A DNA stretch of 64,000 bases. Source: Vicia villosa (taxonomy: Eukaryota; Streptophyta; Magnoliopsida; Fabales; Fabaceae). This document shows, piece after piece, positions 26,172-38,150 of the stretch. Numbering within the stretch: position 1 is the first letter of the stretch; each line of letters starts with the position of its first letter. The stretch covers positions 19,565,983 through 19,629,982 of the forward strand of contig NC_081182.1 in the NCBI RefSeq assembly GCF_029867415.1. Reading direction: 5' to 3'. The notes below the pieces were generated by a model, which was given only the letters and a program-made list of their open reading frames with translations, searched no databases and was not told the DNA's origin. The translations under genes and the position numbers were made by a program.

Positions 26172-27239
26172 TTTAATTGATGGGGACGAATTATTCCTAA
26201 AGATTAGTGTAAAATTCACACGCTTTGAATTTTAATAACACAGATTCAAAATTTTAAAATCTAATACATTGAGTTTTTTATTTTTTTAAACTATTTTTTT
26301 TTTTTGGAAAAGGAAATTGTCACCAAAAATAGTTATTAATATTTTGTATTATTTATCTCAAAATAAAAGTATATTCATAAAAGTAAACTGTTTCAAAATA
26401 ATTAATTCATTTTAATTTTTTATTTTGTTTCATTTTTAATATTTAATTAATATTACTTGCTTTTCTAAAAAAAAAAAAAATCGGTGTTGAAGGCTTTGGA
26501 TTGCATTCGTCAAATACAGTATCTTTAACTTGAAAATGAAGCATTGGTTTTCTAGTGCTATTGTATTTAATTAAAGTATACTATGAGTTATTCTTTTTAT
26601 ATCACTATCGATCCATAATTAGAGTTGTTCTTTTTACTCAAAAACAAAGGTGTTTGCTATGTTCTTACATAATGGGTTCTAACAAAACATGTTCTTTTTA
26701 TGATCATGGATTCTAGTTTATATAGATAACCTTCTTGTTCAATGGGTCATTGATCATTTTTTTAGTACAAGGTGCATAAAAGATATGGAATTGGATCCTT
26801 CCAATTTTAAATATCTAAAACTTTCTTCATTCTTGACCCTTGAATTAAATTAGTAGAAATATAAATTGAAAAATTAAATAAAATAAGTATAGTTAACTAT
26901 TACTCATCATTCAGTTATTTAATGTCATGTTATTTCTAAATATTAATTCAGTAAGTTTTATTTATAGATACAATACTTAATCAAACTTGAGATAGAAAGA
27001 AAATGTTGATGAGATATTTTTTGAGACGAAGGAACTATTATCGATAACCTTTTTGATAACATTTTTGACATTTGCTAAGAATTTTTTATAAGATATATTG
27101 AATGCATTATCTATATTATTCATTAAAAGTAAAATGTTAAAAATGCTAGGTTTTACTAATTTTGTATCCCAACATATTTGAAAATTAGTATAGTGAAAAT
27201 TAGTAATTTTTTCGTTGCGAAACTAGAAATGATGATGAT
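26172..27239. other. Intergenic, no supported feature
   Basis: A/T-rich sequence without a credible frame. It contains a poly-A run at about 26,467-26,480. Confidence 0.5.
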
Positions 27240-27849
27240 TGCAAAACCTACGGTGTAACGGAGTTTTAGATACATTTCACGGATGCGACACCATGGGTCG
27301 AATGTTGAGATCACAGTGCTCCTTGAATCAGAGGTATCGATGCTGATACGACGCTGATAAATAATATTGTTATCTTTGACTCAGTGGACTTAGGGGGTTA
27401 CATGCATGGTCATCACTCCAATGTCGACGTCAGTTTAGGGTTCAAGATAGGTGATAGTGAAAATGGAGATTAAAGATTGTGTATATTAGAACCCTTTATA
27501 AAGGTATTTATATCTTGGGTCAAGCGAAGTAAGCTAGGTAATGGGCTTCGTGCCTTTGGACCTTTACTCACGAGGACTAATGGAGTTAAGTATTTGGTCG
27601 GCGCAAACCAGTGGATCCTAGATCTTGATTGGCACAGACTGGTAAGTCCATCTTTGGCCGACACTGAATAATTTCCCCCAAAGAATCGTCAGACATGTTT
27701 GGTGTTGGAGAAGTCTTTCAATAATAGCGGTCGGCTTTAAGGAAAATTCATCTAGGTGTCGGCTCCTTCGACATAACCGTTTCATATAGGTTTTGGCCTT
27801 AAGGGAATTTCAACTAGGTGTCGGCTCTTTGAGCTCGATCAAGTAATTC
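27240..27849. other. Repetitive flank with a direct repeat of about 62 bp
   Basis: 27,732-27,770 and 27,795-27,832 share the pattern GGCTTTAAGG.AA.TTCA.CTAGGTGTCGGCTC. The block is richer in G+C than its neighbours and is probably old LTR-element sequence, but no protein domain is visible. Confidence 0.4.
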
Positions 27850-28291
27850 GATACTTCCAATTTGATCCTCTGATTACCGTTTCAACAGAACCCTTTCTTC
27901 AAAGCTTTCACTCTGCTGAATCCAAATTGTTAATGTATCGTAACCCAAGATTACCAAAGTGATCCTTCGGTTACCTTTACTCCTTTGACAAAAACCCCTA
28001 TTCTTCAAAGGCTTCACTCAGCTGAATCCAAATTGTGCAATCTTGTGAAAAACTCCCAAATCAATCCCTGATTTTGGAAGAAAACCCCAATGGATTTATC
28101 TTGAAACCCCAACAGAATTTCCAACCCAATTTATTACACCGAATCCTAATTGAACCTTATCAAACTATCTCAAGATCACATAACAAAAATGATTATGTGT
28201 AGTTATTGTATGTATGCATTAAGGGAATGAAGATGATGAACAATTTTGTGTATATTTTTGGTTTCAATAGTGAAAAATGATGCATGAATGA

Positions 28292-28394
<103 letters not shown>

Positions 28395-29164
28395 GCAAAA
28401 TTACAAAATTGAACATTTTGATCAGTGGGAGTCGATCCATTCGAAGTGAGAGTCGACTCCTAAGGGCAAGGGAGTCGACCCTTTCGAGGTAGGAGTCGAC
28501 TCCTTTTGGACAAAAAAGAATTTCTCAAAAATAGATTTCGTAGGAGTCGAAGCACAACAGTGGAATTCGACTCATTCGTATTATGTATCAACTCCAAATG
28601 CTTGGGAGTCGACTCCTTCTTAGTAGAGAAATTTTTTTGAAAACGCTTTTAATGGGAGTCGATCCAAAGCTCGAGAGAGTCAACTCCTTCACGCCGTGTA
28701 TCGACTCCTAGAGGCTATATATCGACTCCTTTTGACTAGATAGTTATTTTTCAAAAAAATTTCAATGAGAGTTGACTCCTAATATGGGGTGAGTCGACTC
28801 CAAGCATGATTTTTCACAAAAATGCATATTTTTGACATTTTAAACTAGTCCAAAAACTTCTGACATGATCTAGAAGTGTCCTAAGATGAAAATGAAACCT
28901 AGACATAGAGAGATAAAGTCCAATGTACAAATACAACATAATTCATAGTTTTGACATCATTCAAAACATCTAAGCGAGGATATTGCATTCATATACTCTC
29001 CCTTTTTGATGATGGAAAAACGTGCAACGTATTTGTAATATCTGATCATATCTCCCCCTAAATATGTGTATCTTCCTTTGACAACATCAAAAAGAGAAAA
29101 AATCCACAAAACGTAAAACACACAAGGAAACTTATACCACTCAGAGGCGTTACATGTAATCTTT

Positions 29165-29320
29165 TTTTTTGGTTTATCACCACCGGTATAGTCCGATTCG
29201 GGGGTCAATTATGGCATCAAGTGGTTCCAGCCCCTTCTCGATCGTAGTTGCAGGGATCGAGTCGCGGTCCTCCCTACCAAGTTCAGCGTCAATCACCACT
29301 GAACCAACTAACGATTGGTA
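29165..29320 (-). mobile_element. tRNA-derived SINE
   Basis: On the - strand it starts near GTTGGTTCAGTGGTGATTGA, which fits a Pol III A box. It has a B box-like CGACTCGATCCC, a body containing GGGGCTGGAACCACTTGATG and ACCGGTGGTGATAAACC, and ends in a run of nine A (+ strand T at 29,162-29,170). This is the layout of a tRNA-derived SINE common in legumes. I could not fix the target duplication. Confidence 0.7.
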
Positions 29321-29481
29321 GATAATTTTGATCAACAATCACAACACTCACATAGAATGACATTAAAGTGAAAATGCATGCACATAAATAGAGCATTCAA
29401 TTCTGATAAAGTAGTATGAAATAATTGCAAATTAAGTATACGAAAGTCAGAATAGAACAACATAGTATCATAAAATAGAAA

Positions 29482-29660
29482 GCATAATAAAGTAGCATAA
29501 GATCATAAAATAAAATGCAAAAAATCTTGAGCCGCTTCAAAAGTGTGGCATTTACGTACGTATATTTCAACTAGATCATGACTTTATGGGGAAAGCATAA
29601 TAAAGTAGCATAGGATCATAAAATAAAATGAAAAAAATCTTGAGCCGCTTCAAAATCGTG
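29482..29660. repeat. Direct repeat of about 65 bp
   Basis: AGCATAATAAAGTAGCATA followed by RGATCATAAAATAAAATG and AATCTTGAGCCGCTTCAAAA occurs at about 29,481 and again at about 29,597. It lies just beside the tRNA gene's 3' end. Confidence 0.8.
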
Positions 29661-29692
29661 TCTATGTAAGTGAGATATATTTTTATCAAAAT

Positions 29693-29775
29693 TGCTAGCT
29701 GTGGGGTTCGAACCCACGCGCACTTATGTGCAGAAGATCTTAAGTCTTCCCCCTTAACCTCTCGGGCAAACTAAC
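29693..29775 (-). tRNA. tRNA-Leu (anticodon UAA)
   Basis: 83 nt on the - strand. The 7-bp acceptor stem pairs GTTAGTT with AGCTAGC, with discriminator A. The D stem is CCC/GGG, and the anticodon stem GAAGA/TCTTC holds the loop CTTAAGA (anticodon TAA). There is a long variable arm (TGCACATAAGTGCGC), as expected for leucine, and a T arm GTGGG-TTCGAAC-CCCAC. A run of four T follows within about 6 nt downstream, a Pol III terminator. Usual plant nuclear tRNA-Leu has GGCC rather than GCCC at the start of the D arm; pairing is kept. It lies inside the copia remnant, so it may be a mobile copy, but the fold is intact. Confidence 0.88.
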
Positions 29776-30754
29776 TATTTATGTTAAAAGCTAATAAATA
29801 TTTTCATAATACAATTATTTCTATCAAAATTTATTTGAAATCATGAATAATTTCATCGAATATATTTTGTCATTTATTTTCTTTTTTATTAAGTCTCTTT
29901 TATTCTATTTTATGATGATTTATTCATAAAAAATACTTATTAACTATGATATTTAACTCAAATAGTTAATGTATTATATTTAAAGACAAATTGTTAAAAA
30001 AATTAAATTTTAAATCAAATAATTTATGGCTAAATTTTCCTTCTCTCCGATGGAATTACATATCATCAATATTGTGTGAGATTCTACCTTGTATCATTTG
30101 AGATGAGATTTTTAGGGATAGATTTGATTTGTCTAGTTTTAGTTTAGCCTGAGATGGGTGTTGGGTCGTCAAGTTGGTTAGGTATGACTTATGGATCTTT
30201 TGTCTGGTTTCTTTTTTATTTTCGTTCGATTTCTTTTCCCATATTAAGTATAAACACTACGTCTATATATCTTTTTTTTCTTTATATAAGTGTACTCCAG
30301 TGTTAAAAAATATAGGTTTGAATGTACTTTTGGTCCTCCATTTAGATGTTTTTAACTTTTTGATTCTTCTATTTCGAAATTCAGCTTTTTAAACCCTTAA
30401 TTTTATTTTTCTTATGATTTTTTGGTCCCCTCCCTTTTCGCAAATGTGGAAGTGATGATTAAAACATGAAGTCACTATAAGCATATGGATTGAAAACACT
30501 CAAAGGTTAATCAACAAATTTTTTGGAAGTGAACATTCATGGGATTGCATCGTACATCAATTATATCACATAAACATACAACCAAGTTTCAAGAGACATA
30601 CATAAGCAATGCAATATATAAAACCTACGGACAAAGGGATAAGTGAAACGATATTACCTCATAGGATGAGAAACGGAGGATGCACTCACATGAACTAGAA
30701 ATTTCAAACAAAGGTTACAATTATAGAGAGAGTGCATGCATCAAACTATTTAGG

Positions 30755-31465
30755 AAAATTTTGAGGTATCAAAAATTCCCAATTCTCGACGAATATTGAA
30801 AAATGGTTTGGTCGCAAGAGGGTTTGTGAAAATATCCACAAGTTGATTTTTGCTATCAACATGCTCAAAAACGACATCCTTTTTTTCAACATGATCGCAT
30901 AAGAAATGATTATGTATCTCAATATGTTTAGTACGCGAGTGTAACACATGATTTTTAGTTAGGTAATAGCACTAGTATTATCGCACATTATGGGAATACG
31001 TTGAAGTTTAATGTCTAAATCAAGTAATTGTTGTTTAAGCCACAAATTTTGAGCACAACAACTACCCACAGTGACGTATTCCGCCTCAACAGTTGACAAA
31101 GCAATATAAACTTGATTCTTGTTATGCCAACTAACTAAAGAATTTGAAAATAAGTGGTAAGTTCCACTACTGCTCTTCTTATATGATTTGCAATCAGAAA
31201 AGTCGAAATCGACGTAACCAACTGCATTGCAATCACATCCTTTGGGATACCAAATCCCATACTTAGAAGTACCATGAAGATATCTAAGGATGTGCTTTAC
31301 GATATTTAAATGAGATTCCTTAGGAGCAGGTTAATATCTAGCGCACATGCACACACTAAACATAATGTTGGGCCTAGATACTGTAAGATATAAGAGAAAT
31401 ACAATCATACCTCTATACCTTTTGACATTAACATCCTTACCATTTTCATCTTTGTATGGCCATGA
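30755..31465 (-). pseudogene. Ty1/copia reverse transcriptase C-terminus and RNase H
   Basis: Reading the - strand from 31,460 down: PSWPYKDE, VKRYRGMIV, LLYLTVSRPNI, HLNIVKHILRYLHGT, GIWYPKGC, GYVDFDFSDCKS, SLVSWHNKNQVYIALSTVEAEY, LWLKQQLLDL and CDNTSAI. It ends with LHSRTKHIEIHNHFLCDHVEK and QLVDIFTNPLATKPF. These are the ordered conserved blocks of copia RNase H. A few stops and a frame change near 30,960 show it is dead. Confidence 0.85.
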
Positions 31466-32144
31466 GGGATTCGAGCTTACTCATTCGTGTTGTGTATTGA
31501 ATCCAAATATGCGATAGTCAACTCCTTCTTCGCAGAGAAAAGCTTTTGAAAACACTTTTAGTGGGAGTCGACCTATAGCTCGAGGGAGTCGACTCCTTCG
31601 CGTTGTGTATCAACTCCAATAGGCTATGTATCGACTCTTTTTGACCAGAGAGTTATTTTTCAAAAATATTTTAGTGAGAGTCGACCCCTACCATGGGTGA
31701 GTTGACTCCAAGCATGATGTTTTTTCACAAAAATGCATATTTTTAACATTTTAAACTAGTCCAAATACTTATGACATGATCTTGAAATATCCTGAGATGA
31801 AAGTGAAATCTAGATAGTGAGAGATAAGGTCCAATGTACAAATACTACATAATTCCTAGTTTCGACATCATTCAAAATATCTAAGCGATGATATTGCACT
31901 CACAAGAAGACATGGGGAATATTTTAGCATTTTTGCAGATTGAGTTTCCATTGTCTCTTTGAGTTTTTGTTTTTTTATATCAATTACTTTCCAGAGTAAC
32001 CGTTGTCGTACATATAGAATTTTAAAACATTAAAGCCTCGATATTTCAGCTCTCTTCCTCATTTTAGAGTCTTTGCCTTCCTATTTGAAGGTACCTTATC
32101 TTCTTCTAAGCTTTTACTCAAATTTTTATTGCATTTTTATTACG

Positions 32145-33000
32145 ATGTGTAGTAACCCTATTATCGTCGAGAGTGGCTCAGAGGGTAGTGTTTCTTCATC
32201 TTCGAAAAGGGGAATGGAGTCCGAGTCGCACTCCTTCTCCATTGTTAGTGAAGGTTCTGAATCAAGAATCATTGTATTGAATGATGATTCGAAGATAGAG
32301 GATTTGTCTAGAGAATCTCTGTCAAATAACACTATTTCTATGAATACTTCAAAATCTCGGTTTCTTGTGGAATTCGGTGGGTAAAAACCTTGACGAGATA
32401 CCGATTCCCCCTCCTGTCTTGGTCGAGTTAAAAATAGAGGTGGCTTGTCAAAGGAGGGAACGTGTTGGTCATTTTGTTCAAACATATCGAGAGTCAATTG
32501 GTTATGATCCTAGTGATGCATATTTTTCTCTTCACTTGAAATGTGAAGGGAAACATGACATTGTATCTTGGGTTAATCCTAGTGATCATTATGAAGTCGG
32601 CGTATTGGCTCGCAAAGGTCTTAACTTAATAGCGTTAGCGAATGAAAATAGCTACCATTGGGTGGTCGTTGAAAGAGTTAAGACTCCTTCTACCCTGAAC
32701 ATTGTCGAAGCTATAACCCAAGCCAACATCGTAATAGGCAATAAACCAAATTGGGAGACTCTGCCAGTAGGTTCAGATGAGAGGATGTGTAGAGCTTTTG
32801 AGTGTCGCTCGGTTCTCCTGTATAAGTGTCTCTTCACTAGGTTAGGGTGTGTGTCTATCCTTCTCTGACTTTGAGGTGGCCATGATGAACCATCTAAAAG
32901 TTGCCCCCTCACAAGTTCATCTTAGAGCTTGAGCTTTCATGTTGATGTTCCAGCTTTATTTCAAGTAAAAGTCTTGGAAGCCTTTATTGGGGATCTTCTT
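32145..33000 (+). pseudogene. Gypsy-type accessory ORF (putative plant transposon protein), decayed
   Basis: Two overlapping frames joined by a shift near 32,385. The first starts MCSNPIIVESGSEGS, Ser/Glu-rich. The second (32,390-32,868, continuing past a shift) reads SIGYDPSDAYFSLHLK, NPSDHYEVGVL, then a region ending LYKCLFTRLG, SFSDFEVAMMNHLKVAPSQVHLRA and FMLMFQLYFK. The F-x-D-F-E...L-x-V-A-P-S-Q block is the signature of the 'putative gypsy type transposon' domain found as an extra ORF in plant Ty3/gypsy elements. Stops follow from about 32,930. Confidence 0.65.
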
Positions 33001-33776
33001 TAATATGGACAATACCTAATGAAGAGAAAGGATGAAGTATTCACCTAGTATAAACGTCGATGCAGGGAAGGGTTTTAGGGCTTTTGACATCTATCAAATG
33101 GGTGTATAAGTTTGGTTTTGATAGTGTGGTTTTGAGATGGATGTTAAAACTTAAAAGTGTAGTGGATAGTGTGAATAGTCAACATCCAAATAATAAAGAT
33201 TATGGTGCTATTACTAGTTAATGTAAGCACTTACTAGCTATCTTGTTTAAGAATTCTTATGTTTCCGCTAGGAAACAAGTTGATCTTGGTTTAGCACATA
33301 TGACTCCATCTTTTACTAGTCTTCATTGTTTTATTAATGTACCAAGATGTATTTAAAATCTTACTACTAGTGAAATGAATTAAGTTTATAACCGTAAAAA
33401 CAAATCATATTCATAAATGAATCATGTTGAAATGAAATTGCATACAAATTAAAATCTTATGATTTTACTAATACAAAATTAATTAAATTATTAACTTTTT
33501 TTAGACAAACAATAAGATTCATGGTTAATGTAAATAATCTTTTCATATAACACATGGTGACTAGTCATAAGCATATGATTTTATGTTGTAACAATCAACA
33601 TGAAAGCTGGATCTTCCAATTTCCAATCCCAAATTCACAAACCTCCTCTTCCTTCTCCCCCTTTCTAATCATTCGAACCATTTCATCACATCCTTAACCA
33701 ATCCAACCTATACCCAACCCCAAACGTGCCCCAATTCCAATCAGATCTAGGGTTCCAACACAGATCCCTCACCAAG
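33001..33776 (+). promoter_or_regulatory. Upstream and 5' region of the SYP3 syntaxin gene
   Basis: No coding feature is seen after the decayed transposon ORF ends. The C-rich, T-poor sequence from about 33,605 to 33,776 (ACCTCCTCTTCC, CCCCAAACG) looks like a transcribed leader ahead of the ATG at 33,777. No TATA box is clear. Confidence 0.35.
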
Positions 33777-36700
33777 ATGCAATTCAAATCAACGCAATCC
33801 TCATTTCGAGATCGCACACATGAATTCCACACCGTCGCAGAAAAATTGAAGAAATCTCTATCATCAACCTCAAACGGAGCCACCACTAGCACTCATCATC
33901 CTCCTTCTTCCTCTTCTCCTTCTTCTTCCTCTTCCAGATCCGACGATCCTCGATCTGCCGTCGCAATTCAATCGGAGTTTAATCGAAGAGCTTCCAAGAT
34001 TGGATATGGAATTCACCAAACCTCTCAGAAACTCTCCAAGCTCGCCAAATGTAATTATTCGTAATTTCATATTCACTTTTATTCAATTCTTCATTCATGT
34101 GTTGTTAATGCTGATTAATGTTTGTTTTTTTTTTTGATTTGTAGTGGCGAAAAGGACTTCGGTTTTTGATGATCCAACTATGGAAATTCAGGAACTAACG
34201 AGTGTTATTAAACAAGATATTACCGCGCTTAACTCTGCGGTTGTGGATCTTCAATTGGTCAGCAATTCTAGAAATGAGAGTGGGAATGTTTCTACAGATA
34301 CGACTAGTCATTCGACGACGGTTGTGGATGATTTAAAGACGCGGTTGATGAGCACCACTAAAGAGTTTAAAGATGTTCTCACCATGAGAACTGAGGTATT
34401 GTTTTTTTTTTTGTGATTTGTAAATGTGTGTATGTGCTATGGTAGTTGCTGACGATGGTTTTGAATTTTTTAATGAAGAACTTGAAAACGCACGAGAGTA
34501 GAAGACAATTGTTTTCGTCCACTGCTTCCAAGGAGTCTGCAAATCCTTTCATCCGTCAACGTCCTTTAGCTACAAAGTCTTCTGCTAGTAGTTCTAATGC
34601 TCCTGCACCACCTCCATGGGCTAGTGGGTAAGTTATGCTCTTTTTCTTCGGTTGATTGTACTGTTAGAGACTTTAGTTAAGCATGTAAGATAGCTTGAAT
34701 CACTTTGCTATCTGTCAAATTAACTTGTTTCATACTTGATTAGATTATCAAGTGCATAGATTTTGTTCTAAGAAACAAGAGGTTCTAAGTGACCCGGTTT
34801 ATCAAATTAAGCATATAAGATTACTCGAATCACTTTGCTTTTCATCAAATTAACTTGTGTCATACTTGATTAGATTATCAAGTTCATAGATTTTGTTCCA
34901 AGAAACAAGAGATTCTAAGTGACTCGGTTTATCAAGTAGAATAGAGTAAAATGCTATAGTGTGGTCACCCGCCTTTTATCGGTTTATTCTTTTTGGATGT
35001 TTATTGCTGTATGAAGTGTTGTTAAATAGTGGCTATAGCACAATTGCATAGTGGAATTTCAACAATTTGCTTTTGTTTTGAAATATGCTATTTAGTATAA
35101 AATATTGTGAAATAGCGGCACTATAGAATTGTTGAGTAACAGAATTTGAACAAAACTGCTATTTTCCGAGGTCTGCAATTGACAATCCTAAGAATCACTC
35201 AATTTTCAAAAACTATGTCACAGCTAGCCATTGTACTGATATTAATTTCATACCACGAGCTTTGTATATGTTCAAAGTGATAAGGTTTTAAATAAAGAGG
35301 GAAGTGATATAATATAGATTTTGATTTATTATTATATGGTTTGATATGGTTGATGATTTAATACAAAAGACTAATAATTAGTTAGTTATATTGGCATTTT
35401 GAGTTTGTTTCAAGTTTGGTTGAATTATATCTTCAACTCTACTTTCATACATTTTATTTTATTTTTTCACGGTCTTCACATCCACATTCCACAGGAAGCA
35501 AGTGGATGGGGAGAGTCAACCATTGCTGCAACAACAGCAGCAACAGCAACAACAGGTAGTTCCATTGCAGGACACTTACATGCAAAGCAGGGCTGAAGCT
35601 CTTCAAAATGTCGAGTCTACTATTCACGAGCTCGGAAGCATCTTTAATCAACTAGCAACACTTGTCTCCCAGCAAGGAGAGATTGCCATCAGGTTTTCTA
35701 TTTGCCTAACTTGTCTATTGTCCTTTATTATTTTATTCCAACACGATTTATGATGTGTGTTACTATTATCTACAAACTTGCTCTGATCTTAAGTAATTTT
35801 TTTACCTAATGAATCTGTGGCTGTTATTAACCTTAAGAGTTGAGTTAAGTTAGGGCTTTGATATGTATAGAGAACCATGGCTTTGATTTGCGGTTATTTG
35901 TGCAAGATGATTTGATCATTTTGTCTTCATTAACAATAAATTTGTGGTCTTTTGGTATGCCATGTTATTCGAAATGCTTGTTTGTCTACTCTTTGAGGAT
36001 TGAGGAAAGAAATTACTTGCGCAAGAATTAAACTAATATAAAACACTGGGTGAGCCTTAAAGAGGAAAAGCAAATGTGGTTGCGCGTAAGGTTGCTCGCC
36101 TCAGGGAAAATTGAGTTATTTACTACATGTTAGCCATAAAGTTTTGATGCCTGTGAAATTGCTTATTTAGCTACTAATGAGCTGAGAAATGGTTTGTATA
36201 AAAATTTAGCATCCTCTAATTTACAATGTGAACTTTATAATGTAGTAAATTGCAAGCGGATACCCGTTAATTAAAAAGTGAGTAGATTGAGAAAAAGGTT
36301 ATAAACCTATATTGCTTCCTAATGAGTGGCTGTTCATATGTGCTTTGTTTTATAACATGCCTGAAACACATGATTTTCCCTTTTGCCTATTGCTTTAATT
36401 ACTTCATTGGTCCTATTTGCTCCTTTAGAAATGTAATGGTCTTGCCACGGATGTGGTATACATAGGAATAACATTGTAAACTAATTAGTGTTTTTCCTTA
36501 TTGAATCTCTGATGACTGGTGAGTATTGATTTAATGATACTGGTGGAAGAGTCATAGGTAGCAATTTTTTTCTTTTTCCTTTTAAATGCTTGGATTTATC
36601 TTGATTAGGTTTCCTGATTCTGAATGCAGTTTTTTAATCAGCTTGTCAATTTGTCTGAATCCTATTAAGAAAATTTGATGAACTGATAAGTAGAAGGCGT

Positions 36701-38150
36701 TAAAGTCTCTAAATCTATGTTTTCAAGCCTTTGAACTGCTTAACTCGATAATATCCATGTTTGAAAATGTTCTTTTATTAAGAAGATTGTCATGATCAGA
36801 TTCAAAGTTTGTAAGTTATCATGAATTAATTATTTCGATCTTAAAGTTGTGAACAATTTCATTTAGGTGTTTAGATTCCTTACATGTGATTATGAGAATA
36901 TAAATTTGTTTCTATTTTGTAATTATGAACTTATGAAGATTAAATCTTATAAAGAAGTCAGAGAATAGATTGGGTTAAAGACGCATCAATGTTATTCATG
37001 TTAGAAAACCAAATCATGATGGAAAACCGCATCCCAATGGAAAAAATGTGAAAAGCTTTTGAGTTGATGTGGACATTTAAGCAACATGGTGATCAAATTA
37101 ATGGACACAGTGGATGAGAACATTAAATGTCAGCAAAAAAAATCAATTTTTTCGATGGATGTTCAGTGTCCTTTGGTTTAATTTTGTGAAGGACTACATA
37201 CTGTATATTTTTTTTTGGGTAAAGAACCAAATTGAGTCTCAAATTTTCTTAGGGGCCACAAGGATTCTTCACTCTTAAATTTATAAATTACTTGAAGTAG
37301 TAATTGTGAAAAAGCCGGCCTAGGTTAGCTTTGCTAATTGTTATACATAGCCGGTCCCAAGCCAGGATAAAAGGATAGGTTTGTGTTAGGCAGTCGTCAG
37401 CCAACGTAAAACTTTGTCGAATCTCTATGACATGTGTCGTCTGCATGGTCCTTTTTAAAACATTATGGCCAAAGTTGATCCATATAGCTGACCCCACTTA
37501 GTGGGATAAGGCTTTGTTGTTGTTGTTAGTAATCGGGAAAGTAATATACTATCTCATACAAGATAACTTGCATGTTTAGGAATAAGTTTAAATGGTAAAA
37601 AGTTAAGATAATGGAATTTATTGGTAGCTATAATAATCATCAATCTTATGTTGCAAGGGAGTGTTGGGCTTATTGACCCTATAGTATACTCGCACCAACA
37701 TACCATCTTTGTCTATCCACTATCCACATTAGGGTATTATCAGCTATTATCTAAAGACGGGTTTGCTGGAACTTGCTTGTTTGACAACCTTGATGCTCAT
37801 TTATAACTAGAAATTTGATGCAAATAATTGCATGCGTATTTTGATTGATAAAATGATCATTTATGTCTATTTTTTTGGGTATGTAATTTATGAGTATTTT
37901 GATTGCTAATATTTGAATTGTCTCTTGATTTTTGTTTTTATATTGGCCAATTGAGATTTTGGTGGGCTGACAGAGGAACTTAATTTGCAGGATTGATGAG
38001 AACATGGATGATACTTTGACGAATGTAGAGGGGGCACAAGGGGCTTTGTTGAAGTATCTGAATAGCATATCTTCTAATAGGTGGCTGATGATCAAGATTT
38101 TCTTTGTTTTGATGTTTTTTCTTATGGTTTTCTTATTTTTTGTGGCGTAG
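33777..38150 (+). CDS. SYP32: SYP31/SYP32-type Golgi Qa-SNARE syntaxin (Sed5 family)
   Basis: Exons 33777-34050, 34145-34395, 34479-34627, 35495-35692 and 37991-38150 join in phase to 343 aa. Sed5-type syntaxins drive vesicle fusion at the cis-Golgi. Visible: the N-terminal SFRDRTHEF motif (residues about 9-17), which binds Sly1-type SM proteins. An Habc-like region follows, with SEFNRRASKIG, QTSQKLSKLAKLAKRTSVFDD and TTKEFKDVLTMRTENLK. Then come HESRRQLFSS, a Pro/Ser linker, a nine-glutamine run (35,529-35,555), and the Qa-SNARE helix with the zero-layer Q in FNQLA. The C-terminal anchor is NRWLMIKIFFVLMFFLMVFL. An upstream GTG-initiated extension is not credible because ATG 33,777 matches the family start. 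Intron 4 (2.3 kb) carries a SINE. SYP32 fits the middle and end better; the N-terminus resembles SYP31. Confidence 0.92.
34677..34935. repeat. Tandem duplication of about 129 bp in syntaxin intron 3
   Basis: TTAAGCATRTAAGAT through GTGACYCGGTTTATCAA occurs twice in tandem (34,677-34,805 and 34,806-34,935) with a handful of differences. It lies wholly within the intron. Confidence 0.85.
37306..37530 (+). mobile_element. SINE with Au-like 3' tail in syntaxin intron 4
   Basis: About 225 bases containing AGCCGGTCCCAAGCCAGGAT and ending CCCCACTTAGTGGGATAAGG then TTTGTTGTTGTTGTT. That 3' tail is characteristic of plant Au-type SINEs. TAGTAATTGTGAAAA before it and TAGTAATCGGGAAAG after it could be a diverged target duplication. 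Confidence 0.6.

Noticed and set aside
33726..33776. N-terminal extension of the syntaxin starting at GTG
   Set aside because: A plant nuclear gene would start at the ATG at 33,777, which matches the family N-terminus.
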